64,000 bases of DNA, taken from the NCBI GenBank assembly GCA_041392475.1, contig JAWKLZ010000003.1, positions 827,501 through 891,500 on the forward strand. Reading direction: 5' to 3'. Below are positions 16,606-26,650 of this stretch, piece by piece (position 1 is the stretch's first letter; the number at the start of each line of letters is the position of its first letter). Under the pieces are notes generated by a model that ran no database searches, had not been told where the DNA came from, and saw nothing but the letters and a program-made list of their open reading frames with translations. Origin of the DNA: Chitinophagales bacterium. Lineage in GTDB: Bacteria > Bacteroidota > Bacteroidia > Chitinophagales > UBA2359. Position numbers and translations under genes: made by a program.

Positions 16606-17757
16606 ATGCATTCTCCAATTGAAACCCTGTTACAATTATTAACGGATATACCGATGAATGAGCACAGCCGACAGCAGTTGGTGAAGGTGGCTCATGAAGT
16701 AGATATAATTGTCGCTAATGCAGAAAGGCAATTAGATATAACGCTGAAAGACAAGACAATCGCAATTCAGATTTTGAATAAGACGATTGAAGAACTCAAA
16801 GAACAGCAGCAGTATATCCAAAAGGTAAACCAAGACCTTGTGCAACAAGAAAAAAGATTAGCGACTAAAAATCAGGCATTAGAAGCACAGAAAGAAAAAC
16901 TTGAGGATACGCTACTTAAGCTGCAAAGGACACAAGGACAATTGATAAATTCAGAAAAAATGGCATCATTGGGGCAACTGAGTGCTGGAATTGCCCATGA
17001 AATCAACAACCCTATTACCTTTATTTCTTCGGGGGTAGAAGCCTTGAATCAAAATATTGATGAGATTTTAGTGGTTATCAATAAATACGATGAAATATCA
17101 GGTGACAATGTGACAGAAAAGCTTGTAGAAATTCGAGAGTTGAAAAAGGAAGTTTATTATGAGGAATTAATTGATGAAACAACCGAACTTCTAAAGGCTG
17201 TTGAAAGTGGTGCAAAAAGAACTGCTGAAATCGTGAAAGGCTTGCGTATATTCTCTCGGTTGGATAAAGATGTGCTTCACATTGCAGATGTCCATGAATT
17301 GTTAGAAGCTACGCTCATTATTCTCAAAGATCAATACAAGTACCGAATTGAAGTACACAAAGATTACCAAGCTATTCGGCAAATAGAGTGTTATCCTGGA
17401 AAACTCAATCAAGTGTTTATGAATATTTTGTCTAATGCTATTCATGCTATCGAAGGCAAAGGGCAGATATTTATCAACACTGCTACGGTGTTGGTAGAAG
17501 GTTCGGACTATGTAATCACAATCAAAATCAAAGATACGGGAAGGGGAATGGGTACAGGTGTACAGGAACATATATTTGAGCCTTTCTATACTACCAAAGA
17601 TGTCGGAAAGGGGACAGGATTGGGATTGTCAATTGTCAAAGACATCATAAACAAGCATAACGGTACGATTGAAGTGGAGAGTGAGATAGGAAATGGAACT
17701 AGTTTTTTGATTACTTTGCCTATAAAGCAACCAAAAAGATCAAATATAGAAAATTAA
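16606..17757 (+). CDS. Soluble histidine kinase with coiled-coil input
   Basis: 383 residues with no membrane helix or recognisable sensor domain. Residues about 30-115 are a coiled coil (IQILNKTIEELKEQQQYIQ, KNQALEAQKEKLEDTLLKLQ). The HisKA block is LGQLSAGIAHEINNPITFIS with phospho-accepting H131. The HATPase part has an N box (FMNILSNAIHAIEGKG), G1 DTGRGMG, F box EPFYTTKDVGKGTGLGLSIV. It resembles cytoplasmic kinases of the NtrB/AtoS type. It lies 117 bases upstream of the giant hybrid kinase in the same direction, so the two may share a signal path; the receiver and HPt of the neighbour are natural partners, which is inference. Confidence 0.92.
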   Translation: MHSPIETLLQLLTDIPMNEHSRQQLVKVAHEVDIIVANAERQLDITLKDKTIAIQILNKTIEELKEQQQYIQKVNQDLVQQEKRLATKNQALEAQKEKLEDTLLKLQRTQGQLINSEKMASLGQLSAGIAHEINNPITFISSGVEALNQNIDEILVVINKYDEISGDNVTEKLVEIRELKKEVYYEELIDETTELLKAVESGAKRTAEIVKGLRIFSRLDKDVLHIADVHELLEATLIILKDQYKYRIEVHKDYQAIRQIECYPGKLNQVFMNILSNAIHAIEGKGQIFINTATVLVEGSDYVITIKIKDTGRGMGTGVQEHIFEPFYTTKDVGKGTGLGLSIVKDIINKHNGTIEVESEIGNGTSFLITLPIKQPKRSNIEN

Positions 17758-17874
17758 CATTATAAAAACGAACTAACTGTGGGGGTTTTATGCGCTATTA
17801 ATAGGCAATATATCCTTATCTTTTGGCAAAATTGGCATCATATATGCTAGCTTAGATGATAGAACCAGTGTTAG

Positions 17875-20800
17875 ATGACCTTAATTCAAGCCCATACTTA
17901 CAAACAGTTACTGCATAAAGGTAATAAATCAAACATTTACCTTTATACAACTGGAGCATACCCAACGCCTGCAATACTGAAGGTACTTACAGAGGAGTAT
18001 CCTAATGCGGACAAAATAGCTCAATTTCAGAATGAATATAATTTTCTGAAAAATATTGATATTGAAGGTGTTAGGAAAGCTTATGACTTATTTACAACTG
18101 ATAATAAATATGGAATCATACTGGAGTACATTGAAGGGAAGACACTTCAAAAGGCCTTTAAAGACAAACGTCCCAGCATTGCTTCTTTTTTAGATATTGC
18201 TATTCAATTGGCAACTATCCTCACAAAACTTCATCAAAAAGGAATTATTCATAAGGACATCAACAATAACAATGTGTTGATTGATGATAAATGTGAGAAA
18301 GTGAATCTTATAGACTTTGGTATTTCGACCAAAGTGAATTTAAAAACCCGACACTTAGGAAATCCAGAAAAACTGGAAGGGACACTTGCCTATATTTCTC
18401 CCGAACAAACAGGACGGATGAACCGTATTGTTGATTATCGGACAGATATTTATTCTTTGGGTGTAACGCTTTACAGACTGATTACATCAGAGTTACCTTT
18501 TGATCATGAGGATTCTATGCAAATGATTCATGCTCACATATCTAAGGTCCCTAATGCTCCACATCTTATTCGTGAAGATATTCCAGAAATCATATCAGAT
18601 ATTATTCTTAAACTATTGTCAAAGAACGCAGAAGATCGCTATCAATCCGCTTACGGATTGCAGCAAGATTTGAAAATATGTTTGGAAGAATATCAAAAGC
18701 ATGGAATGATTTTACCTTTTCAATTGGCTCAAAATGATTATTCCTACAATTTTGAAATACCTCAAAAATTATATGGCAGGAAAGCAGAAACAGAAGAATT
18801 GCTTTATGCATTTGAGAAAATTTGTGCTGGCAAAAAAGAAATACTCTTAGTAGGTGGTGATTCTGGTGTCGGAAAATCTGCTTTGATTCACGAAATTCAC
18901 AAATCTATTGTAGGAAAAAGAGGATTGTTCATTGAAGGAAAATTTGACCAATTTCAGAGAGATGAACCTTACCATGGCTTTATTCAAGCTTTTAATGGTT
19001 TTGTAAAACTACTTCTCTCAGAAAATTCGAAGGACATTATTTATTGGAGAAATCTAATATTAGAAGCAGTAGGCGATTTAGGTAAATTACTCATTGGATT
19101 GATGCCTAATTTGCAACTTATTATTGGAGAACAACCTGAACTACAAAAACTTACAGGTATTGAAGCCCAGAATCGCTTCAATTATGTACTGCAAAAATTC
19201 ATAGTAGCCATTGCACAACAACAACATCCATTGGTGTTGTTTATTGACGATTGGCAATGGGCAGACGAAGCATCGCTCGATTTATTGAAAAGCATAATGA
19301 CCAATTCTAAGGGGCAATATATACTTTTCATAGGTGCTTATCGAAATAATGAAACACCAAAAAATCATCCTTTCTCTATTACAATCAATGAGATAGATGA
19401 TGTATTGGGGCAACGAGAACGAAAATCCATTAACAGCATTTTGCTCAGAAACCTCACGCTTGATCAAGTTCAGTTATTGGTCAGTGAGACCTTGAGGTCA
19501 GAGGAACATTTTTCTAAGAGGTTAGCAATTTTAGTGTATGAAAAGACAAGGGGTAATGCCTTTTTTGTACGACAATTTTTGACGGTACTGTATGAAGAGG
19601 GACTTTTAACATTCAACAGTAATACAAGGGAGTGGGAAGGTGATTTAAAGGTAATTTATCAGCAGGATTTCACAGATAATGTTGTGGAACTGATGTTGAA
19701 GAAAGTGAAAAAAATGCCAAAAATCACCTTAGAAACGCTTCAATTAGCGGCTTGTATTGGTAGCACTTTTGACGTTGCCACGCTTTCAATTCTATCTGAA
19801 AATGAACCAGACGATGTAATTATTGAAAAATTATTGCCAGCCATCCTTGATGGACTGATTCTACCAATTAATGTGTATCTCTATTTCAATGTAAATAGAC
19901 CTTCTTCAAAGGAAGTCGTGTATCAATTTGCACACGATCATATTCAAAATGCTTTCTACTCCTTTATTGACAATAGTGATAAGCAACATACACACTTTAG
20001 AATTGGTAGCTTACTGCTCAAAAAAGCAAAGCAAAATGCTCCTGAGATACTGGTAAATAACAAAATTCTTACCGAGCAAATCTTTGAAATAGTTAAGCAC
20101 TTAAATATCGGAAAATACTTTGTAATAGACCGAAATGATAAAGATGAGCTTGCTCAATTGAACCTCATTGCAGGAAAAAAAGCAAGAGCTTCGGCTGCTT
20201 ATCAAGCAGCACATACTTACTTACAAAATGCTGTTAATATTTTAGATACAAATGCTTTTGAGAACAATTATGAAATGACAATAGACCTCTACGAATCTGC
20301 AACAGAGGCGGCTTATATGAGCAATAACAGTGAGATTGCTCAAAAATTGATTTCTACGGTATTGTCCAAAGTGGAAATCGTAACAGATACCATTAGAGTA
20401 CGTAATATTCAGATACAATCTTATATAAAAGACAACCAACTAATAAACGCAGTAAATCTTGGAGAAACGGTCTTGCAAGAATTGGGGTTTAAATTTCCTG
20501 CTAACCCTAATCAAGTTCAAATAATTTTTAATGTCATTCGGTCACAGATACGCTTGATGTCATATCCAACTGCCTCTCTCCTCGATCATCCCGAAATGAA
20601 AAATCAGCGTTTATTGGCCGCAATGGAAGTATTGGGACCTACTGCAACGGCAGCTTATTGGTCAAAACCCAATTTGATGCCTTTGCTCATTATGCAAATG
20701 GTACATCTATCCACGAAATATGGAAATAGTAGATTTGCCCCTTTTGCTTATTCTGCTTATGGTATTATACTTTGTGGTGTACTGGGGAAAATTGAAAAAG

Positions 20801-23800
20801 GATATGAATTTGGTCGGTTAGCACTTGAATTAATGGACAAATACAAGTATCCCGCATATAGGGCGCGTACTCTTATGGTTGTCAATCAAATGATTATACC
20901 ATGGAAAGAGCATCTAAGAAAAAGCATTCAACCCCTCAAAAAAGCTTCAAAAATAGCTATCAAAGATGGTGATGTAGAAATGGCAAGTCTAATTGCATTT
21001 TTTCACCTATCACATGGTTTTGTAGCGGGTTCACCTATTGAGACATTGCAAATTGAAACGGAAAACCATATTGAATGGATAAAAGAACTCAAGCAAACAA
21101 GAGTTTTGTACTTAGTTGTGATGCTCAAACAGGTACTTCAAAATTTGAGCATGCCACTGAAAAGTCCAGAAAAACTGACAGGGCTTTTTTATCATCAAAA
21201 TGAAATGTTGCCTATTTTTGAAGATAACAATGATATAAATGCGCTATGTACACATTATCTTTTCGATGCACAGTTGGCACTTTATTTTAGAAAATACGAA
21301 CAAGCACTCGAAAGTACAGATAAGATGAAGGAATATTTGGAGGCTGCAATTAGTACGCCAATTGTTCCACTATATCATTTCTACAATTCCCTAGCCTATT
21401 TGGGATGCTACCACCAATTGTCAAAGTCAAAACAAAATGAGGTACTCAAGCAAGTAGAGATGAATCAGCGAAAAATGAAAAAATGGGCTGATTCTGCTCC
21501 AATGAACTTTCTACATAAATATTACTTAGTAGAAGCAGAGTGTTTTAGAATATTGGAAAATACCGAAAAAGCTCGAATTCATTATGATTTGGCCATTGAC
21601 CTAGCCTTCAAAAATCAATATGTACAAGAAGAAGCATTGGCTTATGAATTGGCAGGAAGATATTTCCAACAGAGAGGAGAGAAACATTTGTTGAGAATGT
21701 ACATGCAAGGGGCTTATGAAAGTTACCGTAGATGGGGAGCAGATGCTTTGTCTATTAATTTGAGGAGAGAGTTCCCACATTATTTTGAAAAAATGCCTTT
21801 GTTCGCTTCTTCCGAAAATACCATCACGACATCTTCTTCGGGCAGTTTTGATTCGTTTGATATACAAAGCTTTGTGAAAGCATCGCAGACTCTCTCAAGA
21901 GAAGTAAACCTTCAACGGCTTATGCTGCAAATGATGCAAATCATTACGGAAAATGCAGGTGCGGAGCGAGGATTTTTTATGCTATCAAAGGGTAAATCAC
22001 TCTACATTGAAGTTGCTTACAACTACCAGCCTCCTTCAAATCCTTCTGATTATTACGAAATGGAAGACGGTATTTTGTTGATTGACTCTCATTTGGTAGA
22101 GAATACAGACAATTCCAAGCAAATTCTTTCTGACAAAATAGCCTACTATGTTTCAAGAAGCCATCAAACTATTGTTATAGATGATGCTGTCACGAGTGAG
22201 GAGTTTGCCAATTGTATTTACATACGGTTAAATCACCCCAAATCTATATTGTGTACTCCTATCCTTAATCAAGGTAAGTTATTGGGAGTGTTGTATTTAG
22301 AAAATAATCAGGCAAGTAATGTATTTACAAAAAGTCGAGTAGACCTGTTGAATCTTTTAGCCAATCAGGCAGCAATATCGCTCAATAATGCTATTCTATA
22401 CGACAACTTGGAGCAGAAAGTAACTGAACGGACACAAGAGATTCAAAAACAAAAAGCAGCAATTGAGCAACAGAATGTAAAAATTGAAGAACAACGTCAA
22501 TTGATTCAGCGGCGTTTGGAGAATAAAGAACAATTCTTTTCCAATGTGAGTCATGAATTTCGGACTCCATTGAACGGTATTACAGGGATGACTAACCTAT
22601 TGTTGGACACAGACCTCAATGCAGAACAGAAAAATTATGTTGAAGTAGTTAAAAATTCTGCTGATAATTTGCTCATTATTATCAATGATTTACTTGATAT
22701 TGCCAAAATAAATGTTGGGAAATTAAAAATTGTCAACAAACTTTTTTCTCTTTCCCAATTACTTAGAGATTTGCAGATGCTGCTGCAAACAAAGGCACAA
22801 GAAAAAGGATTGAAGCTACTGTTTAAATCTGAGATACAGCTTTCTGAATTTGTAGTAGGGGATAAGGTTAGAACTTATCAGGTTTTGATAAACCTTTTGA
22901 ACAACGCCATCAAATTTACCCCAAAAGGCCAAGTATCTCTGGTTGCCAAGCTACTTCAAAAAACAGAGCAGGAAATACGAGTTCAATTTGAAATCAGAGA
23001 TACAGGTATTGGGATTGCAGAAAATAAAATTGAGCAAATTTTCAGTAGTTTTGATCAAGTGATTGACAAGGATGGCTCTCATTATGAAGGAACAGGCCTT
23101 GGGCTGAGTATCGTAAAACAATTAGTATTGTTGATGAACGGCAATATTAAAGTAGAAAGCAAATTAGGAGTTGGAAGCACTTTTATTGTTGAACTTTCAT
23201 TTTTGTTGGCTTCTGACGAACATATACAAGCAGAGAAAAATAAAACGATTGAAGTAAAAGAAATGTCAGATAATTGGGGGGATAAGAAGATATTAATTCT
23301 TGAAGATAATAAAATCAATCAATTATATGCTATCAAGCTGTTGGGCAAATATGGTTTTCAATTGGATTTGGCGGATAACATTGCAGAAGCTCACCAGAAA
23401 ATGCAAGAAATAACCTTTGATTGTCTATTAGCAGATGTACGTTTGCCAGATGGAAATGGTATTGACTTTGTTGAAACCATTCAACATACTGAAGGACACC
23501 GAAATCAGCATACGCCAGTGATTGTACTTACAGCAGCTACCGCCGAAGAAGAACGAAATGAGGCTAAGAACTTAAAGATTCATGCCTATATGAGTAAACC
23601 ATTCAATCCCAATTTATTGGTTTCTCATCTTAGAAGTATTTTTCAGCAAGACATTCAGGGAAATACACCTATAAAACAAGAAACCAATACCTATCTTTCT
23701 ACAATTACTGAAAGAATGGGAGGAAATCAGATAGCGATAAGGGAAGTTTTACAACTTTTTTTGAATCAAATTCCCACTACATTTCAAAGAATGGAACAGG

Positions 23801-24024
23801 CAATCGCCAATGAAGATTGGGATAGTTTGTATAGTGAAGCTCACAACATCAAATCAACCATTCAATTGATTGACTTAACAGATTTAGAGGTAATTATTTT
23901 GCAGATAGATGAATACACATTTCAGTTGAAGCATTTAGACAAAATTCCAACTCTTTACCGTGAATTCAAAAAACTAACTGCAATAGAAATGGCTAAAATC
24001 AAAAAATGGCTAGAAGGTAATTAG
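17875..24024 (+). CDS. Giant hybrid: Ser/Thr kinase, AAA ATPase, GAF, histidine kinase, receiver, HPt
   Basis: 2049 residues. Order of domains: protein kinase fold (about 10-272) with IIHKDINNNNVLIDD (HKD in place of HRD), NLIDFGIST (DFG) and activation segment LEGTLAYISPEQTGR; AAA_16-type STAND ATPase from LYGRKAETEELL (298), Walker A GGDSGVGKSALI (326) and Walker B VLFIDDWQWADE (about 451); a long helical, TPR-like middle (about 700-1310); GAF (about 1327-1505) and a coiled coil (to 1550); HisKA with H1560 in FSNVSHEFRTPLNG; HATPase (N box LLNNAIKFTPKG about 1670, DTGIGIAE, GTGLGLSIVK about 1739); receiver (about 1804-1925) with D1854 in LADVRLPDGNG and the Lys of MSKPF; HPt with H1990 in SEAHNIKST. 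This layout is known from cyanobacteria and Bacteroidota 'multi-sensor' kinases. No membrane segment; cytosolic. Inputs are unknown. Confidence 0.93.
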   Translation: MTLIQAHTYKQLLHKGNKSNIYLYTTGAYPTPAILKVLTEEYPNADKIAQFQNEYNFLKNIDIEGVRKAYDLFTTDNKYGIILEYIEGKTLQKAFKDKRPSIASFLDIAIQLATILTKLHQKGIIHKDINNNNVLIDDKCEKVNLIDFGISTKVNLKTRHLGNPEKLEGTLAYISPEQTGRMNRIVDYRTDIYSLGVTLYRLITSELPFDHEDSMQMIHAHISKVPNAPHLIREDIPEIISDIILKLLSKNAEDRYQSAYGLQQDLKICLEEYQKHGMILPFQLAQNDYSYNFEIPQKLYGRKAETEELLYAFEKICAGKKEILLVGGDSGVGKSALIHEIHKSIVGKRGLFIEGKFDQFQRDEPYHGFIQAFNGFVKLLLSENSKDIIYWRNLILEAVGDLGKLLIGLMPNLQLIIGEQPELQKLTGIEAQNRFNYVLQKFIVAIAQQQHPLVLFIDDWQWADEASLDLLKSIMTNSKGQYILFIGAYRNNETPKNHPFSITINEIDDVLGQRERKSINSILLRNLTLDQVQLLVSETLRSEEHFSKRLAILVYEKTRGNAFFVRQFLTVLYEEGLLTFNSNTREWEGDLKVIYQQDFTDNVVELMLKKVKKMPKITLETLQLAACIGSTFDVATLSILSENEPDDVIIEKLLPAILDGLILPINVYLYFNVNRPSSKEVVYQFAHDHIQNAFYSFIDNSDKQHTHFRIGSLLLKKAKQNAPEILVNNKILTEQIFEIVKHLNIGKYFVIDRNDKDELAQLNLIAGKKARASAAYQAAHTYLQNAVNILDTNAFENNYEMTIDLYESATEAAYMSNNSEIAQKLISTVLSKVEIVTDTIRVRNIQIQSYIKDNQLINAVNLGETVLQELGFKFPANPNQVQIIFNVIRSQIRLMSYPTASLLDHPEMKNQRLLAAMEVLGPTATAAYWSKPNLMPLLIMQMVHLSTKYGNSRFAPFAYSAYGIILCGVLGKIEKGYEFGRLALELMDKYKYPAYRARTLMVVNQMIIPWKEHLRKSIQPLKKASKIAIKDGDVEMASLIAFFHLSHGFVAGSPIETLQIETENHIEWIKELKQTRVLYLVVMLKQVLQNLSMPLKSPEKLTGLFYHQNEMLPIFEDNNDINALCTHYLFDAQLALYFRKYEQALESTDKMKEYLEAAISTPIVPLYHFYNSLAYLGCYHQLSKSKQNEVLKQVEMNQRKMKKWADSAPMNFLHKYYLVEAECFRILENTEKARIHYDLAIDLAFKNQYVQEEALAYELAGRYFQQRGEKHLLRMYMQGAYESYRRWGADALSINLRREFPHYFEKMPLFASSENTITTSSSGSFDSFDIQSFVKASQTLSREVNLQRLMLQMMQIITENAGAERGFFMLSKGKSLYIEVAYNYQPPSNPSDYYEMEDGILLIDSHLVENTDNSKQILSDKIAYYVSRSHQTIVIDDAVTSEEFANCIYIRLNHPKSILCTPILNQGKLLGVLYLENNQASNVFTKSRVDLLNLLANQAAISLNNAILYDNLEQKVTERTQEIQKQKAAIEQQNVKIEEQRQLIQRRLENKEQFFSNVSHEFRTPLNGITGMTNLLLDTDLNAEQKNYVEVVKNSADNLLIIINDLLDIAKINVGKLKIVNKLFSLSQLLRDLQMLLQTKAQEKGLKLLFKSEIQLSEFVVGDKVRTYQVLINLLNNAIKFTPKGQVSLVAKLLQKTEQEIRVQFEIRDTGIGIAENKIEQIFSSFDQVIDKDGSHYEGTGLGLSIVKQLVLLMNGNIKVESKLGVGSTFIVELSFLLASDEHIQAEKNKTIEVKEMSDNWGDKKILILEDNKINQLYAIKLLGKYGFQLDLADNIAEAHQKMQEITFDCLLADVRLPDGNGIDFVETIQHTEGHRNQHTPVIVLTAATAEEERNEAKNLKIHAYMSKPFNPNLLVSHLRSIFQQDIQGNTPIKQETNTYLSTITERMGGNQIAIREVLQLFLNQIPTTFQRMEQAIANEDWDSLYSEAHNIKSTIQLIDLTDLEVIILQIDEYTFQLKHLDKIPTLYREFKKLTAIEMAKIKKWLEGN

Positions 24025-24040
24025 GAATAATCATGAAGGT

Positions 24041-25042
24041 TTATTCATCAACCTTCAAGACCAATTTCCCAAGTTTATCACCACTAAAAAGGCGTAGAAA
24101 AGTATCGTAGAAATTTTCGATGCCTTCATAAACATCTTCTTTTGACTTCAATTTGCCCTGGGCAATCCATGTACCCATTTCCATAGCCGCTTTTTTGTAA
24201 TCTTTGGCATAGTCCATCACAACCATTCCTTCCATACGACCACGATTCACTAACAAGGACAAGTAATTACTCGGCCCTTTGGGAGCACCCGTATTGTTGT
24301 ATTGTGAAATTGCGCCACAAATAACAATCCTTGCGTGACGGCGAATTTTTGCCAGAGCAAGATCCAAAATTTCCCCACCAACATTATCGAAATACACATC
24401 TATTCCTTTTGGACACTCCCTTTTCAAACCATCACGAACGCTTTCATTTTTGTAGTCAATCGCACCATCAAAACCCAATTCGTCAATAATGTATTTGCAT
24501 TTATCCGCTCCTCCGGCAATACCTACCACGTAACAGCCCTTGATTTTGGCAATTTGCCCCACAATACTGCCAACAGCACCTGCTGCTCCAGATACCAAAA
24601 CAATTTCTCCTTCTTTGATAGCACCTACTTCTAATATACCGAAGTAAGCAGTCATACCCGGCATTCCTAAAGTACCAATATAAGTAGGCAAAGGAGCAAG
24701 GTTTGGATCAACAGGATACCAGCCACCACTGCCGTCTGTCACAACGTATTGTTGTACACCGCCATAGCCAGCCAGATACATCCCTTCTTTGTAGTGAGGA
24801 TGTTTGGATGCAATCACTTGACCAACAGAGCCTGCACGCATAACCTCCCCAATTTGTACTGGAGGGATGTAAGAACGCACATCATTGAGCCAACCACGCA
24901 TAGCAGGGTCTAAAGAAATATACATCTGTTTGATTACAACTTCCCCTTCTTTGGGCGTTGGAATGGGAGAAGTTTCCAGGACCCACGTATCTGCTTCTGG
25001 AAGCCCAACAGGGCGTTTTGCTAATTTTAATTGCTTGTTCAT
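24041..25042 (-). CDS. NADPH-dependent enone/quinone reductase-like MDR enzyme (CurA/leukotriene-reductase type)
   Basis: 333 residues, standard for zinc-free medium-chain dehydrogenase/reductases. The nucleotide-binding fold shows VLVSGAAGAVGSIVGQIAKI (AxxGxxG) and YFDNVGGEILDLAL; the N-terminal half has PLPTYIGTLGMPGMTAYFG, a hallmark of the prostaglandin/leukotriene B4 reductase and CurA group. No zinc ligands are seen. It reduces alpha,beta-unsaturated ketones or aldehydes with NADPH in the cytosol, often detoxifying lipid-peroxidation products. It ends 16 bases from the end of the giant kinase gene (convergent) and starts divergently from the kinase-like gene at 25289, with a 246-base intergenic region in which no clear operator was seen. 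Confidence 0.9.
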   Translation of the reverse strand: MNKQLKLAKRPVGLPEADTWVLETSPIPTPKEGEVVIKQMYISLDPAMRGWLNDVRSYIPPVQIGEVMRAGSVGQVIASKHPHYKEGMYLAGYGGVQQYVVTDGSGGWYPVDPNLAPLPTYIGTLGMPGMTAYFGILEVGAIKEGEIVLVSGAAGAVGSIVGQIAKIKGCYVVGIAGGADKCKYIIDELGFDGAIDYKNESVRDGLKRECPKGIDVYFDNVGGEILDLALAKIRRHARIVICGAISQYNNTGAPKGPSNYLSLLVNRGRMEGMVVMDYAKDYKKAAMEMGTWIAQGKLKSKEDVYEGIENFYDTFLRLFSGDKLGKLVLKVDE

Positions 25043-25288
25043 TGTGAAATTTATGTTTAAGAAGAGAAGTTTATTGTTTGATTTCCCTTCAATTATGTAG
25101 AAATTTTTGTCGCTTAAAAATTTTATATGCTTAAATAACGTTAATTTTTGGAAGGTTTAACACTCAGTCATTGCAAGATGATTAATATTTTGTAATTTGA
25201 CCAAAGATTTTGTTTGCTTGCGAATTTTGTCAGTTTAGAATATGTGAAATATATTAATTGATAATTTTTCTCATACTGGTTTGTAAAT

Positions 25289-26011
25289 ATGACTTATAAC
25301 GACACATTATCTATAGATAGTTATTGGAACACCGAATCTCATCCTCCTATCAATCAACAACGGGGTAAATACATAGCTATTAATGGAAATACTGCCGCAG
25401 GAAAATCCACCATTCTCAATACCATTCGCCATTTGAGCCGCCATCATTCACTGCAATTAATGTGTATCAATGAAAGAGTATTGCATCATCCTCTAATGAA
25501 ACTTCAATTTCGTCAACCCAAGGAATACGCTTATCTACTTCAGCTGAATTTCATGATTCAGCGAAGACTCTTGATAAAACGCTGGTTAGAATTGGGATAT
25601 CACATTATTGTTGAACGTTGTCATTTGGATGATAGGATGTTTATGGACTACCATCTCCAGCAAGACAACATTACCATTGCAGCGTATGAAGCATTTAGTA
25701 TGTTAGACCAAACAGACGAATTTCAATTGCCTGACCCCGATTATTATATTTTTTTAGATGTTCCTACTGAGGTTGCATTGAATCGCTTACAGCACAGTGA
25801 ACAAGCAAAAGAACGCCCTCAAGAATTTGTAGATATTCACGCTCAAAAACAGTTGATTGAAAAATGGAATCAAATGTATCACAATTATTACGAGCGACTG
25901 ATAAACGAGAAATACAAAGGAATTCAGTGCAAGCATACCACTTTTTTGCATTGGTCAGCCATTCAAGAACCTACTCATATTGCAAAGCAAATACTTGCTT
26001 TCTTATTTTAG
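25289..26011 (+). CDS. P-loop nucleoside/nucleotide kinase-like protein (dNK/thymidylate kinase-like)
   Basis: 240 residues. Walker A is AINGNTAAGKSTILN; the block IIVERCHLDDRMFMDYHL resembles the substrate-binding E-R-S/C...D-R-F segment of deoxynucleoside kinases; YYIFLDVPTEVALNRL with ER at EQAKERPQEF is the LID-adjacent region typical of dNK and dTMP-kinase folds. It probably phosphorylates a nucleoside or nucleotide, but the lid and substrate residues are not close enough to name a substrate. It stands alone with a 79-base gap to the next gene, which has its own promoter. Confidence 0.7.
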   Translation: MTYNDTLSIDSYWNTESHPPINQQRGKYIAINGNTAAGKSTILNTIRHLSRHHSLQLMCINERVLHHPLMKLQFRQPKEYAYLLQLNFMIQRRLLIKRWLELGYHIIVERCHLDDRMFMDYHLQQDNITIAAYEAFSMLDQTDEFQLPDPDYYIFLDVPTEVALNRLQHSEQAKERPQEFVDIHAQKQLIEKWNQMYHNYYERLINEKYKGIQCKHTTFLHWSAIQEPTHIAKQILAFLF

Positions 26012-26030
26012 TACAAAAATACTAAATTTT

Positions 26031-26061
26031 TTGAAGAATATTAGGTTAAAACTTACATTTG
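26031..26061 (+). promoter_or_regulatory. Bacteroidota-type promoter for the membrane protein at 26091
   Basis: TTG at 26031-26033 (in a T6G run), spacing 20, then TACATTTG at 26054-26061 followed by C, a full match to TTG-N19-23-TAnnTTTG. It starts 30 bases before the ATG, giving a leader of roughly 23-25 bases. This is one of the clearest promoters in the window and supports the organism call. Confidence 0.6.
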
Positions 26062-26090
26062 CTTTCATCATCATTTAATCAGATAATTCT

Positions 26091-26444
26091 ATGAAAAACT
26101 TTGTACTACTGACAGCTATCTTAGAAATATTAGCGGGGATTATCCTATTATTTGTACCTCAGATAGTTCCAACTATGGCGGAATCTACTGCAATGGGTTA
26201 CACCATGGCACGAATGTACGGTGCAGCAGCCCTGGCAATCGGCTATTTTGCCGTACAAGTATGGCGAAATTTTGACAGCCACGATTTGAAGAAAGCTTTC
26301 TTGAATACCTTTATCTTGTTTCATACAGGAGTAGCTGTGGCCATATTTATTGCATACAGTGGAGGTGGTGCAAGCGAATTTGCTCCAGGCATATTGCACA
26401 CAGTACTAGCACTTATTACGATATTTTATTTTGCAAAGAAATAA
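26091..26444 (+). CDS. Small four-helix membrane protein, unknown
   Basis: 117 residues in four hydrophobic segments: about 4-25 (FVLLTAILEILAGIILLFV), 37-60 (TMARMYGAAALAIGYFAVQV), 70-92 (AFLNTFILFHTGVAVAIFIA) and 98-114 (FAPGILHTVLALITIFYFA). The pattern fits small conserved Bacteroidota membrane proteins of unknown role (DoxX/DUF4345-like size and topology). Single gene behind its own promoter; the convergent gene at 26651 is separated by a terminator. Confidence 0.7.
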   Translation: MKNFVLLTAILEILAGIILLFVPQIVPTMAESTAMGYTMARMYGAAALAIGYFAVQVWRNFDSHDLKKAFLNTFILFHTGVAVAIFIAYSGGGASEFAPGILHTVLALITIFYFAKK

Positions 26445-26549
26445 GTGAGGAATGAAAACTAAAATAAGAAGAAACATATAAAGTACTTAAAAATCAGTTT
26501 TTTATGAAATTGATTTGGGCATTTATTTTGAAGCGTTCCGATAAAAAAA

Positions 26550-26606
26550 AACACTTTGCTCTAAGCGTAGAATATTTTTAAAATTCTATGTTTACAGCAA
26601 AGTGTT
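26550..26606 (-). terminator. Long-stem intrinsic terminator for the gene at 26651-27121
   Basis: AACACTTTGCT at 26550-26560 pairs perfectly with AGCAAAGTGTT at 26596-26606, and TAGAAT/ATTCTA extends the stem inward with a few mismatches. Read on the minus strand it is followed by a run of nine or more T (the A run at 26543-26550), the layout of a Rho-independent terminator 44 bases after the stop of the minus-strand gene. It could also stop plus-strand transcripts from 26091. Confidence 0.75.
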
Positions 26607-26650
26607 AATTAACTGTTCTTCAAACCAAGAACATACGAGTTGGGATGAGT

